The notes: generated by a model from the sequence alone, not told the origin. Counted from the stretch's first letter, positions 12,149-24,438 are shown. The stretch is DNA of 64,000 nucleotides from Citrus sinensis (GCF_022201045.2 NC_068559.1:27163501-27227500), one strand, 5' to 3'. A program made the numbers and translations.

Positions 12149-12282
12149 GTGTATACTTATGATAGGATTAAAGTAATGGATTCCAGGTAGAATTAAGAAT
12201 GATTATTATAATTTTTATTTTCACAAGGAGGTGAGAATGAGATTTTTTAAAGTAATTATATTATATTATTTTAAATTTTAAA

Positions 12283-12317
<35 letters not shown>

Positions 12318-12645
12318 CACGATGATGATGATAATAAATTGTTACTAATAATAAAAATAATAAATAATAATTATTTGTAATGATTATATTAATAATAGTA
12401 ATTATTATTATCATCATCATCATCACAATAACAAACTAAGATCAATTTAATAACTTATGAACATTTATTCTGATTTCAAGATAAATTAACCACATCAATG
12501 GCAATACAGTTCATTTCAATTCTAATTCCCACAGCTAAAGTAAATAGTTTATTATGATTCGCATTTCTCATTCTAATTTAAGTCCATTCCGATTCCACTC
12601 CATTTTGATTCCAGCCCATTTTAATTACTGATTAGTAAATACACC
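12149..12645. mobile_element. Candidate MITE with ATT/GAT microsatellite core
   Basis: The left end (gtgtatact, from 12149) and the right end (agtaaatacac, to 12644) are loosely inverted, and the similarity continues inward for about 30 bp with gaps. Inside, an (ATT)n run (12283-12317) followed by GATGATGATG is mirrored by ATTATTATCATCATC near 12400-12425. The core can therefore fold back. I could not find a clear target duplication. Confidence 0.4.
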
Positions 12646-12882
12646 ATAAATATTGTGTGAGGGCACACATTTCGGTATAAAATCAATTTTGAAATATTAG
12701 CTTATTTACCTTTAAAACAAATTATGGGTAATTTAATCTTAAAACACGCTTTCTTGATCTTAAATGACCATTCTACAAATAAATTCCTGTAATACAAAAA
12801 TTTGAGTTAAGTATAAAGTAACTTGTATCTCAAGAAGAGCTGGCTTTGAAACGTATATTTTGATTTATAAATTAATCATGTA

Positions 12883-13643
12883 TAGGGCTGGCAATGGAGA
12901 GGAGAGGAGAGGGAATTGGCATCTCCATACCCATCTTCGATGTTTTGCATATATCTTTGTCCCCTCCCTGTCCCATCAAAATTGCTTAAGGCAGTGGCGG
13001 ATCTAAAAAAATAATTTACCAGGGGCTAAATTAAATAATAGTAAAATATAAAAAATTAAAAATTTAAATATATAAAATATTTATAATTAGTCTCTACGCA
13101 TTTTTATATTTTAAAAATGTTATGCAATAGACTTATTATCAATATTATTAAATTTATTGTTTCTTATATAGACAACCAAACTATCACTTATCCCATCCGA
13201 TTCCAAAGATGATCATTCATGAGTTTTATTACTAAAAATGTTCGTTCTACTATTATTATATAAACTGGAAGAATTAACCATATTTTTTAGAATATAAAAT
13301 ATTTTGAGTAGTGGGCTATCATTATTTTTAATTAAAATATATGTTTTTATATTTTTTTAAAGTCAAAATTTAAATTTTATGGGTTTTACATTTTATAGTG
13401 ACTATTTTAATAAATTTAATGATGTTAATTAAAAAATTAAAAAAAATTCTTTTATTTTTAAATTTTTTTTTGGCCAGTGGGGGCTTGAGCCCCCACTAGT
13501 CATGTGCTGCATCCGCCTCTGGCTTAAGGGGATCCCGGTCCCTTTCCTGAAAAAGTAATTGAGTATAAAATTGTTTCTATACCCTTTCCAATAGAGAAAA
13601 TCCTTAAGGAACCTCATCTCTGTGAGGATTTCTAGCATCCCTA
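12883..13643. mobile_element. Outer hAT-like MITE, interrupted
   Basis: The ends are TAGGGCTGGCAA at the left and CTAGCATCCCTA at the right (an imperfect inverted pair), flanked by a rough 8 bp repeat, atcatgta at 12875-12882 and atcctata at 13644-13651 (six of eight match). It is split by a second MITE at 12992-13521. Without that insert the element would be about 220 bp. It has no coding sequence. Confidence 0.6.
12992..13521. mobile_element. Inner hAT-type MITE
   Basis: A 530 bp element with ends CAGTGGCGGAT and ATCCGCCTCTG (inverted, one mismatch). It is flanked by a perfect 8 bp target duplication, gcttaagg, at 12984-12991 and 13522-13529. Near the right end is a GC-rich 'gggggcttgagccccc' inverted pair. 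The interior is AT-rich and non-coding. It inserted into the outer MITE and so is the younger of the two. Confidence 0.85.
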
Positions 13644-13672
13644 ATCCTATATATGTTGCTGTATGTTTTTGA

Positions 13673-14172
13673 TGTTAGGAAATTGGTCGGTGAAGCAGAC
13701 ACGCAGCTAAAGTAAAATTGAAAGAAAAATAAAGAACAAGCACAATAGAGGACACTAGAAATTACGTGGTTCGGCTTTTAGCCTACATCCACGGGCGAAG
13801 ACAGAGGAAATAATTTACTAGTGAAAAGGAGTTACAAGTATTGTAGTATTTTAGCTCACTTCCCAAAACCCCAATACACCCAAACTCTCTAACTCACTAG
13901 ACACTTAAGAGTTTATTAAACTCTTAAAACTCTCAACACTCAAGAAAGCAATACTTCTCCCTCGATGGAATTGAATGAAAATGAATGAGGAAGCTCTTCC
14001 TTTTATAGCCAAAAACTGGCTATTAAATTAATATATATATGTATATATTTCAAAGTAGTTGCCAACTTCTTCTTTTAAATGCCAAGCCCGTGTGCTCCTT
14101 TTCCTTTCCAACTTGCTGCAAAATTTCTCTTCTTTGAATGTTGACCATCTAGAGGGATGGCTGCTTTTGACA
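13673..14172 (-). repeat. Left LTR (3' LTR of the Copia element)
   Basis: 500 bp, starting TGTTAGG and ending TTTTGACA, so it has the TG...CA ends of an LTR. It matches the right copy almost base for base. The internal polypurine tract touches its right border. Confidence 0.95.
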
Positions 14173-17100
14173 TTTCTCCCACTTGGAGCTTTGATGGAGA
14201 ATCAATCAATCTCCACACCATCCTTTCTGCTTCGCCATAATCATGTTGCTTACGTTTCTGCTAGGCCACAAGAGGATCTACTCCAGATAAACTTATCAGT
14301 ATTTATCGGCTTGGTCAAAACATCTGCTAGGTTCTCTTTAGTATGGATTTTCTGTAAATCCACACTTCCATCTTCCACTACTTCTCGAACGAAGTGATAC
14401 TGAACTCCTATGTGCTTTGTCCTGGAATGAAAAGCTGGATTCCTTGCAATGTGCAAGGCACTCTGACTGTCACAAAACACAGGAATTTTCTGTTGTTTGT
14501 GCCCAAGCTCCTCCAATAATCTTTGTATCCAGATAGCTTCCTTGCAAGCTTGTGTAGCTGCCATGTATTCTGCTTCTGTTGTAGATAAAGCCACAACGGT
14601 CTGCAGTTTCGAAACCCAGCTTACAGCTGCTCCCGCAAGTGTAAACACATAACCAGTAGTGGATTTCCTTTTATCAAGATCTCCTGCAAAATCTGAATCC
14701 ACATAACCTCTGACAGTAAACTCTGATCCTCCATAACATAATGCAACATCTGAGGTTCCTCTGATGTATCTCAGAATCCTCTTCACAGTTATCCAATGCT
14801 CTCCACCAGGATTCGCCATGTATCGACTGACTGCTCCCACTGCTTGTGCAATGTCCGGTCTTGTACATATCATAGCGAACATTAAATTTCCCACTGCTGA
14901 TGCATACGGTACTCGAGACATCTCCTTCCTCTCTGCTTCATTGCTAGGACACATACTTGAGGAAAATTTGAAATTAACAAGAAGTGGGGTAGAAATTGAC
15001 TTACAATCTTGCATGTTGAAGCGCCGCAAGATTTTCTTCAAATAATTCTTTTGTGAGAGCCAAATCTTCCTGTTATTTCTGTCTCGGTGAATTTGCATCC
15101 CTAGAATCTTGTTTGCTGGTCCCAAGTCCTTCATTTCAAACTTCCTAGCCAACTGTGCCTTCAATTCTTGGATTCGATCTTTGTTGGGACCTGCTACCAA
15201 CATGTCATCCACATACAACAGCAAAATGATGAAATCATTATCTTCAAATCTCTTGTAATATGTACAATGATCTGAACTGAGTCTGTTGTATCCAAGGCTC
15301 ATGATGAAGGAATCAAATCTCTTATACCAACACCTCGGCGCCTGTTTGAGACCGTATAGAGATTTGTTCAACCTGCAAACCAAGTTCTCTTTTCCTTTTT
15401 CTGCAAAACCTTCTGGTTGGAGCATATAAATTTCTTCTTCAAGTTCTCCATGAAGAAATGCAGTTTTAACATCTAACTGCTCTAGATGTAGGTTAAATGT
15501 AGCACACATTGCCAAGACTATTCTGACTGTTGTGAGTCGAACCACCGGAGAAAATATCTCTTTGAAGTCAATACCTTCTTTCTGAGCATATCCTTTCACT
15601 ACCAGTCTCGCACGATACCGCTCCACTTGGTCATTGCCATCACGTTTGATCTTGTAGACCCATTTGTTTCCAATGGTTTTTCTTCCACGTGGTAGTGGTA
15701 CAAGTTCCCATGTCTTGTTCTTGTGTAGAGCTTCAATTTCTTCCTGCATTGCTGTCATCCACAAAGCAACATCTGAGCTGGTTAAAGCTTCATGGAAAGT
15801 TGAAGGCTCTCCATCCTCTGTTAGAAGACAGTATGCAACGTTGATCTCTGTGGCATACTCCGAGTGCCACGTTGGCGGTCGTCTCTCACGAGTTGACCGA
15901 CGAACTTCTGGAGCCTCGGACTCAACTGGTTCTTGTTCCTCGTGCTCTGATGCTGCTTCAGAAGAATCTGAATCTTCTGGATTATTTTCGACATATACCG
16001 GCACAGTCTCTGACTTTTCTTTTACAGTGCCATCATCTTCATCTTTTCTTTGCAGTTGATCTTCTACAAAAATAACATCTCTGCTGATGACGATCTTGTG
16101 GGCAGTGGGGTCCCACAGACGATACCCCTTTACTCCATCAGCATACCCCAAGAAGATACATCTTCTAGATTTTGCATCCAGCTTTGTTCTTTCTTGGGCA
16201 TTGTACATCACGTACACAGGACATCCAAATGCATGTAGGTAGGAATAATCAGCTGGCTTTCCAGTCCACATCTCCATCGCCGTCTTCAACCCAATAGCTG
16301 TAGATGGCGACCGATTTACTATATAACAGACAGTTTTGGCTGCTTCTGCCCAGAATGAATTGGGTAGACCAGCAGTCCTCAACATAGCTCTTATTCTTTC
16401 TGTAAGAGTTCTGTTCATCCGTTCTGCCACTCCATTTTGTTGAGGAGTATATGCCACCGTGAACTGTCTCTGAATACCTTCTTGCTTACAGAAAGCAAGA
16501 AACTCGCCGTCTGTATATTCTCCACCATTATCTGTCCTCAAGCACTTGATCTTTTTACCAGATTCAAGTTCCACCCGCGCTTTGTATTCTTTAAACACAT
16601 GAAATACATCTGACTTTTTCTTAATTGGATACACCCAACATCTTCTGGAATAATCATCAATGAAAGTCACCATGTACTTTGCACCTCCCATGGATATATC
16701 CGGTGATTCCCAAACATCAGAATGAATCAAGTCTAGAATGCATTTACTTCTAGCAATAGATCTACTGAATTTTAATCTATGCTGCTTACTTATAACACAA
16801 TGCTCGCAAAATGGTAAACTTACCGATTTGAGCTCCGGAAGCAATTTTCGCTCAGAGAGAATCTTCAAGCCTTGTTCTGACATGTGGCCGAGTTTGAGAT
16901 GCCACATCATCGTTGATTCTTCTCCATTTGACGCGACACACGCATCAACCTCCTGTAGTGTTTCTCCTTTAAGCATGAATAAATTAGCACCAATCTTTTC
17001 TGCCTTCATCAATACAAGCGCGCATTTAACGATCTTCATTATTCCATTCTCCACATGAGTTTTGTACCCATGACTATCCATTTGTCCCAAAGACAATAGA

Positions 17101-17913
17101 TTTTTCTTCAGGCCATTGACATGTCTTACCTCTCCAATTGTGCGAATTGTACCATCAAACATTTTTATTTTGATAGTACCAATACCAGCGATCTCCAAGG
17201 CATGATCGTTACCCATATATACAGATCCTCCTGAGATAGGTTCATATGTGTGGAACCATTCTCTCCTAGAGGTCATGTGCCAGGTAGCTCCCGAGTCTAT
17301 AAGCCAGACATCAGAAAGTCGTTTTCTGCCTTCTGAAATAATTGTTGCCTCACTGTAGAGAATTTCGCCATCATCCGAGGTACTTGCTACACACCCCTGA
17401 GCATTTGATGACTCAGGTTCTTTGCCCTCTCTTTTCTTCTGGTTACTCCAACACTCCTTTTTGACGTGCCCTTTCTTGCCACAGTTGTAGCATTTAACAT
17501 TCTTCTTACTTCTGGATTTTGATCTACCATGATTTTGACTCCCACTGGGGCCACGTTCTGTTGATCTTCCTCTCGTCACCGATAGCGCCTCCGCTTGCTG
17601 CGAACTTGCTTGTCTGTTTTCCTTGTTTTTTCGCCTGCTCTCCTCATTTAATACGGAGGCTGCAACATCGTCGAAAACTAGACCCTCCACTGGATTGTTG
17701 TTCGTCAGGTTGATGATGAGTTGATCATACGAATCTGGTAGACTTTGAAGTAGAAGCTCTGCACGTTCATTTTCCTCTATATTATGACCCAACGTTGTGA
17801 GTTGTGAAAATAGAGTCTTCAAAGTGTTGATGTGGTCGGTCACCATTGTAGATTCTGCCATTCGAAGAGTATAGAGTTTTCTCTTCAAGAAGATTTTGTT
17901 GTGTAGTGACTTG

Positions 17914-19296
17914 TGTTGAGTGTTAGAAAATGCATATTTATAAAGGAGAAAACCGTCATTTTACATTTCAAGTCTTACTAACAACCCTTACTTTTATGTA
18001 TTTAACCTTCTTGTGATTTAATTACATGTGTTTTATTTTAATTAAGTATTTTATGTATTTTAGGGGCATTATAGTCATTTCACAATAAAGGAGAAATCAG
18101 ACGGCAAAACGGACATCACTTTTGAACTCAGGACGGTCAAAAACCTTAGGAGGAGCATAAAAGGAAAAATGGCACTATTCACATGTACGGTACTATTCAC
18201 GCGTACGGTACTGTCTACGTTACTGTTCACGACACTGTTCACATAGACGGATGATGACGTGGCATTGACCGATGATGTGGCATTGACTGATGAGGTGTCA
18301 CGATCCTGTTGGACTAAAATTCTTATGTACTGTTGATGGTGACGTGGCAGCATATTAGTGGACGAAAAATCTCGCGTACGGTGCATGCATCACACAGGAT
18401 TATTTTCAACCAAACCGCGTTACTGTTCATCCGGGTCAAACCGCGTTACTGTTCAAAGTCGGGTTAAACCGTGTTACTGTTCATCCGCGTGGTCAAACCG
18501 TGGACTGTTGACTGATTACGTGGCGCAATCCTGAGCGTCCAAACTGTTTTTAATCCGATGGCCATGATTTACTCCATGTATCTATAAAAAGGGGGCCTCC
18601 CCCCCCTAATTTGATATCTCTGAATCCATTTTTGGGATCCATTTTCTGTAATTCCTTCTCCATCTTGTATTTTCTTCGTATTTTAATAAATTCCCATTTT
18701 ACCCCTAGTTCAATTATGAGTGGCTAATTTTCTTTCAAGCTTGGGTTGAAGGTGAAGTCTCAACATGTGTCATGGGCTTTATTTGGTAAATTTATTTTCT
18801 CATCCCCTCTAGTTTTTGTGGATGTTTTGACTTCTCGTCGACAAATAATACTAATCTTGTCTAGTACCGTCTTGGTTTCACCGGCCCTCTAGTATAAGAT
18901 TATTATTATTTGGCACGATAAGCCCTTAGCACCATATTGATTAGAGCGTGGTTCATGAGGTGTGGATTCCCCCCTCATGATTTAATTGGCATTAATACGG
19001 ATTATTTAGCCCATGATGCATGTTGATACGGATCCAGATACCCAAGTACGTTATTTCAATAGAATTCTCTTCAATTTCTTCTCGCCATTTCAATACCAAT
19101 TTTAGAATTTATTCTCGCCATTTTAATTTAAGTTGTAGCATATTCCAAATCATTTCCACCACAAATCCAATCACTCATTCACAAAATTAATTCTACACAA
19201 TTAAAATCCACCTCCTCGTGGGATCGACACTCGTCACCATTGATCTATACTATAATAGATTCGTGCGCTTGCGAGTACATTAAAATTTGCACAACA
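17914..19296 (+). mobile_element. Solo LTR, Ty3/gypsy Tat/Athila-like, inside the Copia gag
   Basis: A 1,383 bp sequence with LTR ends TGTTG...CAACA, flanked by a perfect 5 bp target duplication (acttg, 17909-17913 and 19297-19301). It holds a TATA box (TATAAAAAG near 18583) and downstream T-rich 3'-processing-like sequence in the plus direction. Its 3' end (cgtgcgcttgcgagtac, then aaatttgcacaaca) is the end typical of Tat/Athila-type gypsy LTRs. No second LTR or internal part is present, so it is the product of LTR-LTR recombination. It is a fossil, younger than the Copia element it sits in. Confidence 0.85.
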
Positions 19297-19824
19297 ACTT
19301 GGCCTCGTACAATTTTGTGAGAGTATCCCATATTTCCTTCGCCGTATTTTTCTCTGCCACACTGGATAATACTCCATCCGCAAGTGTCAAGTGTAGATCA
19401 GAAATGGCATTGCCGTCTACCTCGTTCCACTTGTCATCAGTTATCTCCATGGGCCTTTCTCCAATTGCTGCCAAGCAATTATTTTTCCTCAATACAGCTT
19501 TCATCTTCATTTTCCACAACGAAAAATTATTTCCGTTAAATTTTTCAATTTCATACTTTGCCGCCATTTTATTGATAAATACTGTACACAAGCTAGTGTA
19601 CCACCTTGAATAGTTGTGAGTATGTGTGAGAATGCACACCAGGAAAGTTCCCAGGAAAGACTGGAGGGGTCACAATGGTCCCACTTAAAACCCAGACTCC
19701 TTAAGCTCTTATTGCTTTTGTGACAGAACTTTCCTAGACATGTACAGAATCACACAGTTGCTTTACTCACACCACTATTCCCTGCTTTGCACCGTAAAAT
19801 TCTTGGATCGCTTCCACCGTTACA

Positions 19825-19950
19825 CGTGAATAGTACCGTATACATGAATAGTGCCGTACACCATATACGTGAATAGTGCCATACGCCGTATACGTGAATA
19901 GTATCGTATGCCGTATACGTGAATAGTGCCGTACGCCGTATACGTGAATA
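19825..19950. repeat. 25 bp tandem repeat in the Copia leader
   Basis: About five copies of a 25 bp unit, cgtgaatagtgccgtacgc plus cgtata, start at 19825 (short), 19843, 19868, 19893 and 19918, with a partial copy at 19943. They lie between the primer-binding site and gag, in the untranslated leader of the minus-strand element. Units differ from each other by one to four bases. Confidence 0.85.
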
Positions 19951-19986
19951 CGTGAACAATTCCTGACTCCAAAAATACAACCAATA

Positions 19987-19998
19987 GCTCTGATACCA
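19987..19998 (-). other. Primer-binding site (initiator Met-tRNA)
   Basis: On the minus strand this reads TGGTATCAGAGC, the usual plant Copia site complementary to the 3' end of initiator tRNA-Met. It is one base inside the 5' LTR. Confidence 0.9.
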
Positions 19999-19999
19999 C

Positions 20000-20499
20000 T
20001 GTTAGGAAATTGGTCGGTGAAGCAGACACGCAGCTAAAGTAAAATTGGAAGAAAAATAAAGAACAAGCACAATAGAGGACACTAGAAATTACGTGGTTCG
20101 GCTTTTAGCCTACATCCACCGGCGAAGACAGAGGAAATAATTTACTAGTGAAAAGGAGTTACAAGTATTGTAGTATTTTAGCTCACTTCCCAAAACCCCA
20201 ATACACCCAAACTCTCTAACTCACTAGACACTCAAGAGTTTATTAAACTCTTAAAACTCTCAACACTCAAGAAAGCAATACTTCTCCCTCGATGGAATTG
20301 AATGAAAATGAATGAGGAAGCTCTTCCTTTTATAGCCAAAAAATGGCTATTAAATTAATATATATATGTATATATTTCAAAGTAGTTGCCAACTTCTTTT
20401 TTTAAATGCCAAGCCCGTGTGCTCCTTTTCCTTTCCAACTTGCTGCAAAATTTCTCTTCTTTGAATGTTGACCATTTAGAGGGATGGCTGCTTTTGACA
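20000..20499 (-). repeat. Right LTR (5' LTR of the Copia element)
   Basis: 500 bp with the same ends as the left copy. It lies one base from the primer-binding site, which fixes it as the 5' LTR of a minus-strand element. Confidence 0.95.
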
Positions 20500-20504
20500 T
20501 TTGA

Positions 20505-23500
20505 AACATTATTTCCCACATGGCGATCTTATCACCTCGTGAAAAGCTTGTAGAATGTAAATTGAGATTTCAACAATGCCATTGTGAAACATATGCTGAT
20601 ACGAAAATCTAGCTCAACGACGTGATTGGGTTGTGTAAGGATCAGGCTATGCAATCTCCTCAAGATAGTGTTTCATGACTTCTGAATTTGAGTGCTCTAA
20701 TCCACAAAACAAAGAAATTGTAAAAGTGTTGGGTTGATGTTAGCAAAGACCCTCTAATACTTAAGTTATAAATCAGGAGTCTTGTTGATAACAATTGAAG
20801 GAAAAAGAGCTAAGCGAGGAAAAGTGCTTTTAGTTTATTTTTTGTGTTTAAAAATCATAATGCTTTGTGGGCAGGTTTCTTTTTAATGAGGTGTTTTATA
20901 AAGACTATTTCGTTTTTAAAATTCCTAATAATGTGACACGCGTACATGAATATGTGGAATTCTCATCGGAGATGGATATTATAATTATGACATGTAAGAT
21001 CGAGAAAATAAAGAATAGTAAAGTGTCCTTTAATTCACTTGTAAGACAAGAGATCAAAATAAATGGTAATACCGAAGTTATAGTTGGATCGAACTAATAG
21101 TCCTAATATATATGCAAGGTATATGCACATTTGATATTGAGGATAAGGTTAAAATTTATTTATATGTTATCAAATAAGTTAAGAATTTTAGTGTGTTTGA
21201 AAGAAAAAAAAGATGAAAGTTAAGAAAAGTGAACCATATGGACTAGATAAAATCAAGAAAAGGCATTTAGGAATGAGTGCATATTAATAAGACATTACAT
21301 GTGCACGTCATTGGAACAAGCATGTCCTATCACTATCAATTACATGGGAAGATCTAAAGCAATAGTGGATAATCGAACGACTTGGAAAAATAATTATAAG
21401 AAAGAAAATTCAAAACAAGTTATGAGTGGGATACATTTTAAAATGGACATAGATCGTACTCTTTCCGTTATTCAAAAACTTAAAGCATTTCGAAACTTTT
21501 AAAAACAAAAGAAAATGAGATGAAGAATGAAGAAATCAGAAGAGAAAGTGAACTGATAAAGCAGTAGCGGTGAGAAATGAACAAAGACAATCGAAAAGCT
21601 AATTGGTATACTTTCCCTAATCTATCCCTTTGTTTCATTCCCTTTTCTTTGTTTTTTCTTTTTCTTTTTTAAAGATTTCTTATAGGTAATATAGATAAAA
21701 TTGGAGTTTAGAATAGTTACAGATATTAAGAGTGTGGTGATTTGATATTTCTAAGGAAATCGTGACCAGTTCTTGCTCATAAATGTGGTGAGCGAGGAAG
21801 ATTCGATGAGTAGAAATTCACAATATTTATTATAAAGTCATTGGGAATAGTGTTTGAAGATAAGGGAGAAATTAGGGTTAACTCTTTAGAGATTAAAACC
21901 AAGGTGGATTAAAAAAAAGAATAACCTTATTTTTAAACAAATAAATGCCTATAGATTTAGCATAGATGCGATCAGGGACGTAACTACAAAAGATAATGGA
22001 TCATGTGATCATAGTGAGAGGAAGAAAAAAAAAAGGTGAAACCCGAGCCTTATAGCTAGAATATAGCCCATCGAATATGATATAGATAAAATTAAGTCAA
22101 TCTTTCAAGAGCATAGCCTCAAGGTTATTACGGAAGAATATAATATCCTAGGGTTGTAAAGATAAGGGGTACCTAAACGAGGTGAAAAACCAAACCATTC
22201 TCTTAATGATATAATGGCTATATGTTCAAAGTTTTTAGATTATGGGCTACTATTACCCATGCAACCTTACTTTATAAAAATGTTGGCTTGACTAGGCTTA
22301 GCCCTCTATCCATTATCGTTAAAAGGATGGAGAATACTCAGAGGTCAATATGAAATATGGGTGAGAGTTGGTCTACCTGTTTAGGATATAGAAATATAGT
22401 CACTAGATATCGATGTTGTGAAGGTAACATGAGACATCGATGAGAGATTTAGCTACCTTGCGAGCAGACCAGAATCGGGTCAATCGATCCTGAGACTTTT
22501 ATTTAATACTCGGATTGTTGAATGCCACCTAGGAGTTCGTTCGTAATGTCTAAGCACGTCCTGCCATAACGTAACGTTTAAGTGTGATCAGGCGTTATAA
22601 CTACAGCTAAATAACTATACATAAATGGATACATTAACTCTTAATTCAAGTGACGCATTCAATTAGTAACGGTTGTACATTGAAGAACAAGCGATATTCA
22701 CAGTTGTCTACAAGAACCTGGAGAGATCTAGAAAAAGAGACTTTTTTTTTTTTAAGGACGACTAAGAGGAGATCAGATAAAAAGAAAACACAATAGAAAT
22801 ACTTAAAATCATTAGTGGAGTGGCATTATTATTCTTTGCTATAAAACTCAATTATTGACTTGAGCGTTAGAGGATTTTTGTCGGGAAAATCTGGCTCCCC
22901 TTGACAGTTTTCTGTTATTGCAAATAAAAAGAACCATCGCTGCGATTCCAATTCCATTGAAGTGACAAGTAACAATTTCCCATCAAAACAAATTCAAGTG
23001 TTGACGGAGTAACCTGGTCGCCATCATCGCCATCATCAGCTCGACCAGTTTTTGATATCAATACTACCCAAGCCCACATTTCAAAAATTAAAGAAATGTT
23101 TCAAACTCAAGAGTAACCCAAAAGATCGTGAGGGCTTGTAATTTATCAGCATGGCAAAAAACACAAAGGTTAGTCCTGAATCTACCGACCCCTAATAAAA
23201 TTTTCAAATATCGATGATTCTGGATTTTAGGAGAATATCGTCAGTTTACAGAAGATCATATGTATGGAGTACCAAATACGTTTAAACAACTAGATTTGAT
23301 CTTAGTAAACAATTTTAGAATATTCAATTAGGGAAAATGAAGATTATAAAAAATGATAACTTATACACCTATGGTGGCCAGCCAAAGGTATCAGCATGTG
23401 TTCAGTCTAATATTAAAAGAGCTCTGTCATATTGCTGGCTATACACTGACCTGAGACTAAAGAGTCTCAAGCATGTGGACTTGTTCTTTTGCATGAAGCA

Positions 23501-24000
23501 AGACTATTACAAGTTGTTCAGATAAATAGGAGAGGTATATGATGTGCTTACAGTTAATATCTTCGAAATACTTGTTAAAATATGATTATATAATTGTTTT
23601 ATTAATCTCGTGAACAAGAGCAATGACATTAGGTATCTTGGCCAGATTGAAGAAATGGCTATGTAAGGAGTCAGCAAAAAAAGACTCAAGAGATGGAGAT
23701 TGGAGGAACGCTTTAATCGCTATTAGAGTTTGAAAACATAAATTCCCTTTTTGTAGTTTGCTCAATTGCAATGATTCCCACTACCATGCTGAGCACTCGT
23801 CTTAGGAAGATGACCACAAGATCAGGACATGTTATTTCCAAAGTAGAGAAGCATATTAAACTTTATGATTTAACAGCATGTCGCACTAAAATAATAAAAA
23901 ATAAAATAAGGGCACTCGTGAGTGTCATTCTCATGTGTAAACGCACTTATTTTTTTTAATGCGGACACATTAAGGCATACGTCATAATAGGGTTAGTTTT
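20505..24000. other. Decayed retroelement DNA, no intact gene
   Basis: About 3.5 kb without a supported gene. Two short pieces have recognisable ancestry: 22155-22380 (plus) resembles the gag-like 'plant transposon protein' region of plant LTR elements (words such as LNDIMAICSKF and GWRIL), and 22850-22930 resembles an LTR 3' part (cttgagcgttagaggatttt). Both are fossils with many breaks. The short open frames at 20867-21097 and 21299-21502 have no recognisable domain. Confidence 0.5.
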
Positions 24001-24200
24001 TTTTTTTTTGTATATTAAACTATCTGGTATCCAAATGCTACATTGAGTCTCGACTAATCCAAATTTGAGTCGGTTAGGACCATTAGGGAGTCAAAGCTCT
24101 CCCAACAAGTATTTAACGCAGCTGCATTCTCAAGTTTCGAACCGAGAACCTTAGTTAAGATAGAACAACCCATTGCCAGCTGATCTACCCACTTGTTGGT
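24001..24200 (-). repeat. tRNA-derived SINE
   Basis: A 200 bp element on the minus strand. Reading from 24200 down it has a Pol III A-box-like word (TAGATCAGCTGG) and, about 40 bp on, a B box (GGTTCGAAACT). It ends in a poly(A) tail (T run at 24001-24009 on the plus strand). A long target duplication flanks it: tacgtcat-aatagggttag at 23978-24000 and the same word with four extra bases at 24201-24227. Confidence 0.85.
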
Positions 24201-24429
24201 TACGTCATATATAATAGGGTTAGTTTTAAATGTACTGTAAAGTTATACAGCTTAATAGCATTAAAATCTGACTTTATTAAACCGTATGACTTAAAATATA
24301 TATACATAAAACGAGGTTACCTACACTAAAGAAGTACTCTGTGTGTGTGTGTGTGTTGGTTTAAAAGATGCACAGTTGTAATTGCGAAACAACGGCTTTT
24401 CGATCGTAGGGACCAAAGTAGTAGTTCCA

Positions 24430-24438
24430 TATATAAAA
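24430..24438 (+). promoter_or_regulatory. TATA box upstream of the 84-residue gene
   Basis: TATATAAAAG lies about 195 bp before the ATG at 24632. This is far enough for a 5' UTR of about 160 bases. Assignment is by position only. Confidence 0.4.

Larger units (their letters stand above)
13673..20499 (-). mobile_element. Copia LTR retrotransposon fossil, Tork/Tnt1-like
   Basis: An element of 6.8 kb on the minus strand. Two 500 bp LTRs (13673-14172 and 20000-20499) bound it, with a perfect 5 bp target duplication, tttga, at 13668-13672 and 20500-20504. Parts in element order: 5' LTR (right), primer-binding site, leader with tandem repeats, gag start near 19567, then from about 17890 down to 14250 the rest of gag (CCHC zinc knuckle), protease, integrase, reverse transcriptase (YVDD) and RNase H, polypurine tract at 14173-14184, and 3' LTR (left). 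I see about six differences between the LTRs in 500 bp. This suggests insertion roughly within the last million years, depending on the clock. The element is broken by one large insertion, a solo LTR of another family in gag (17914-19296). Apart from that it looks largely whole. The order integrase before reverse transcriptase defines Copia. Confidence 0.95.
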
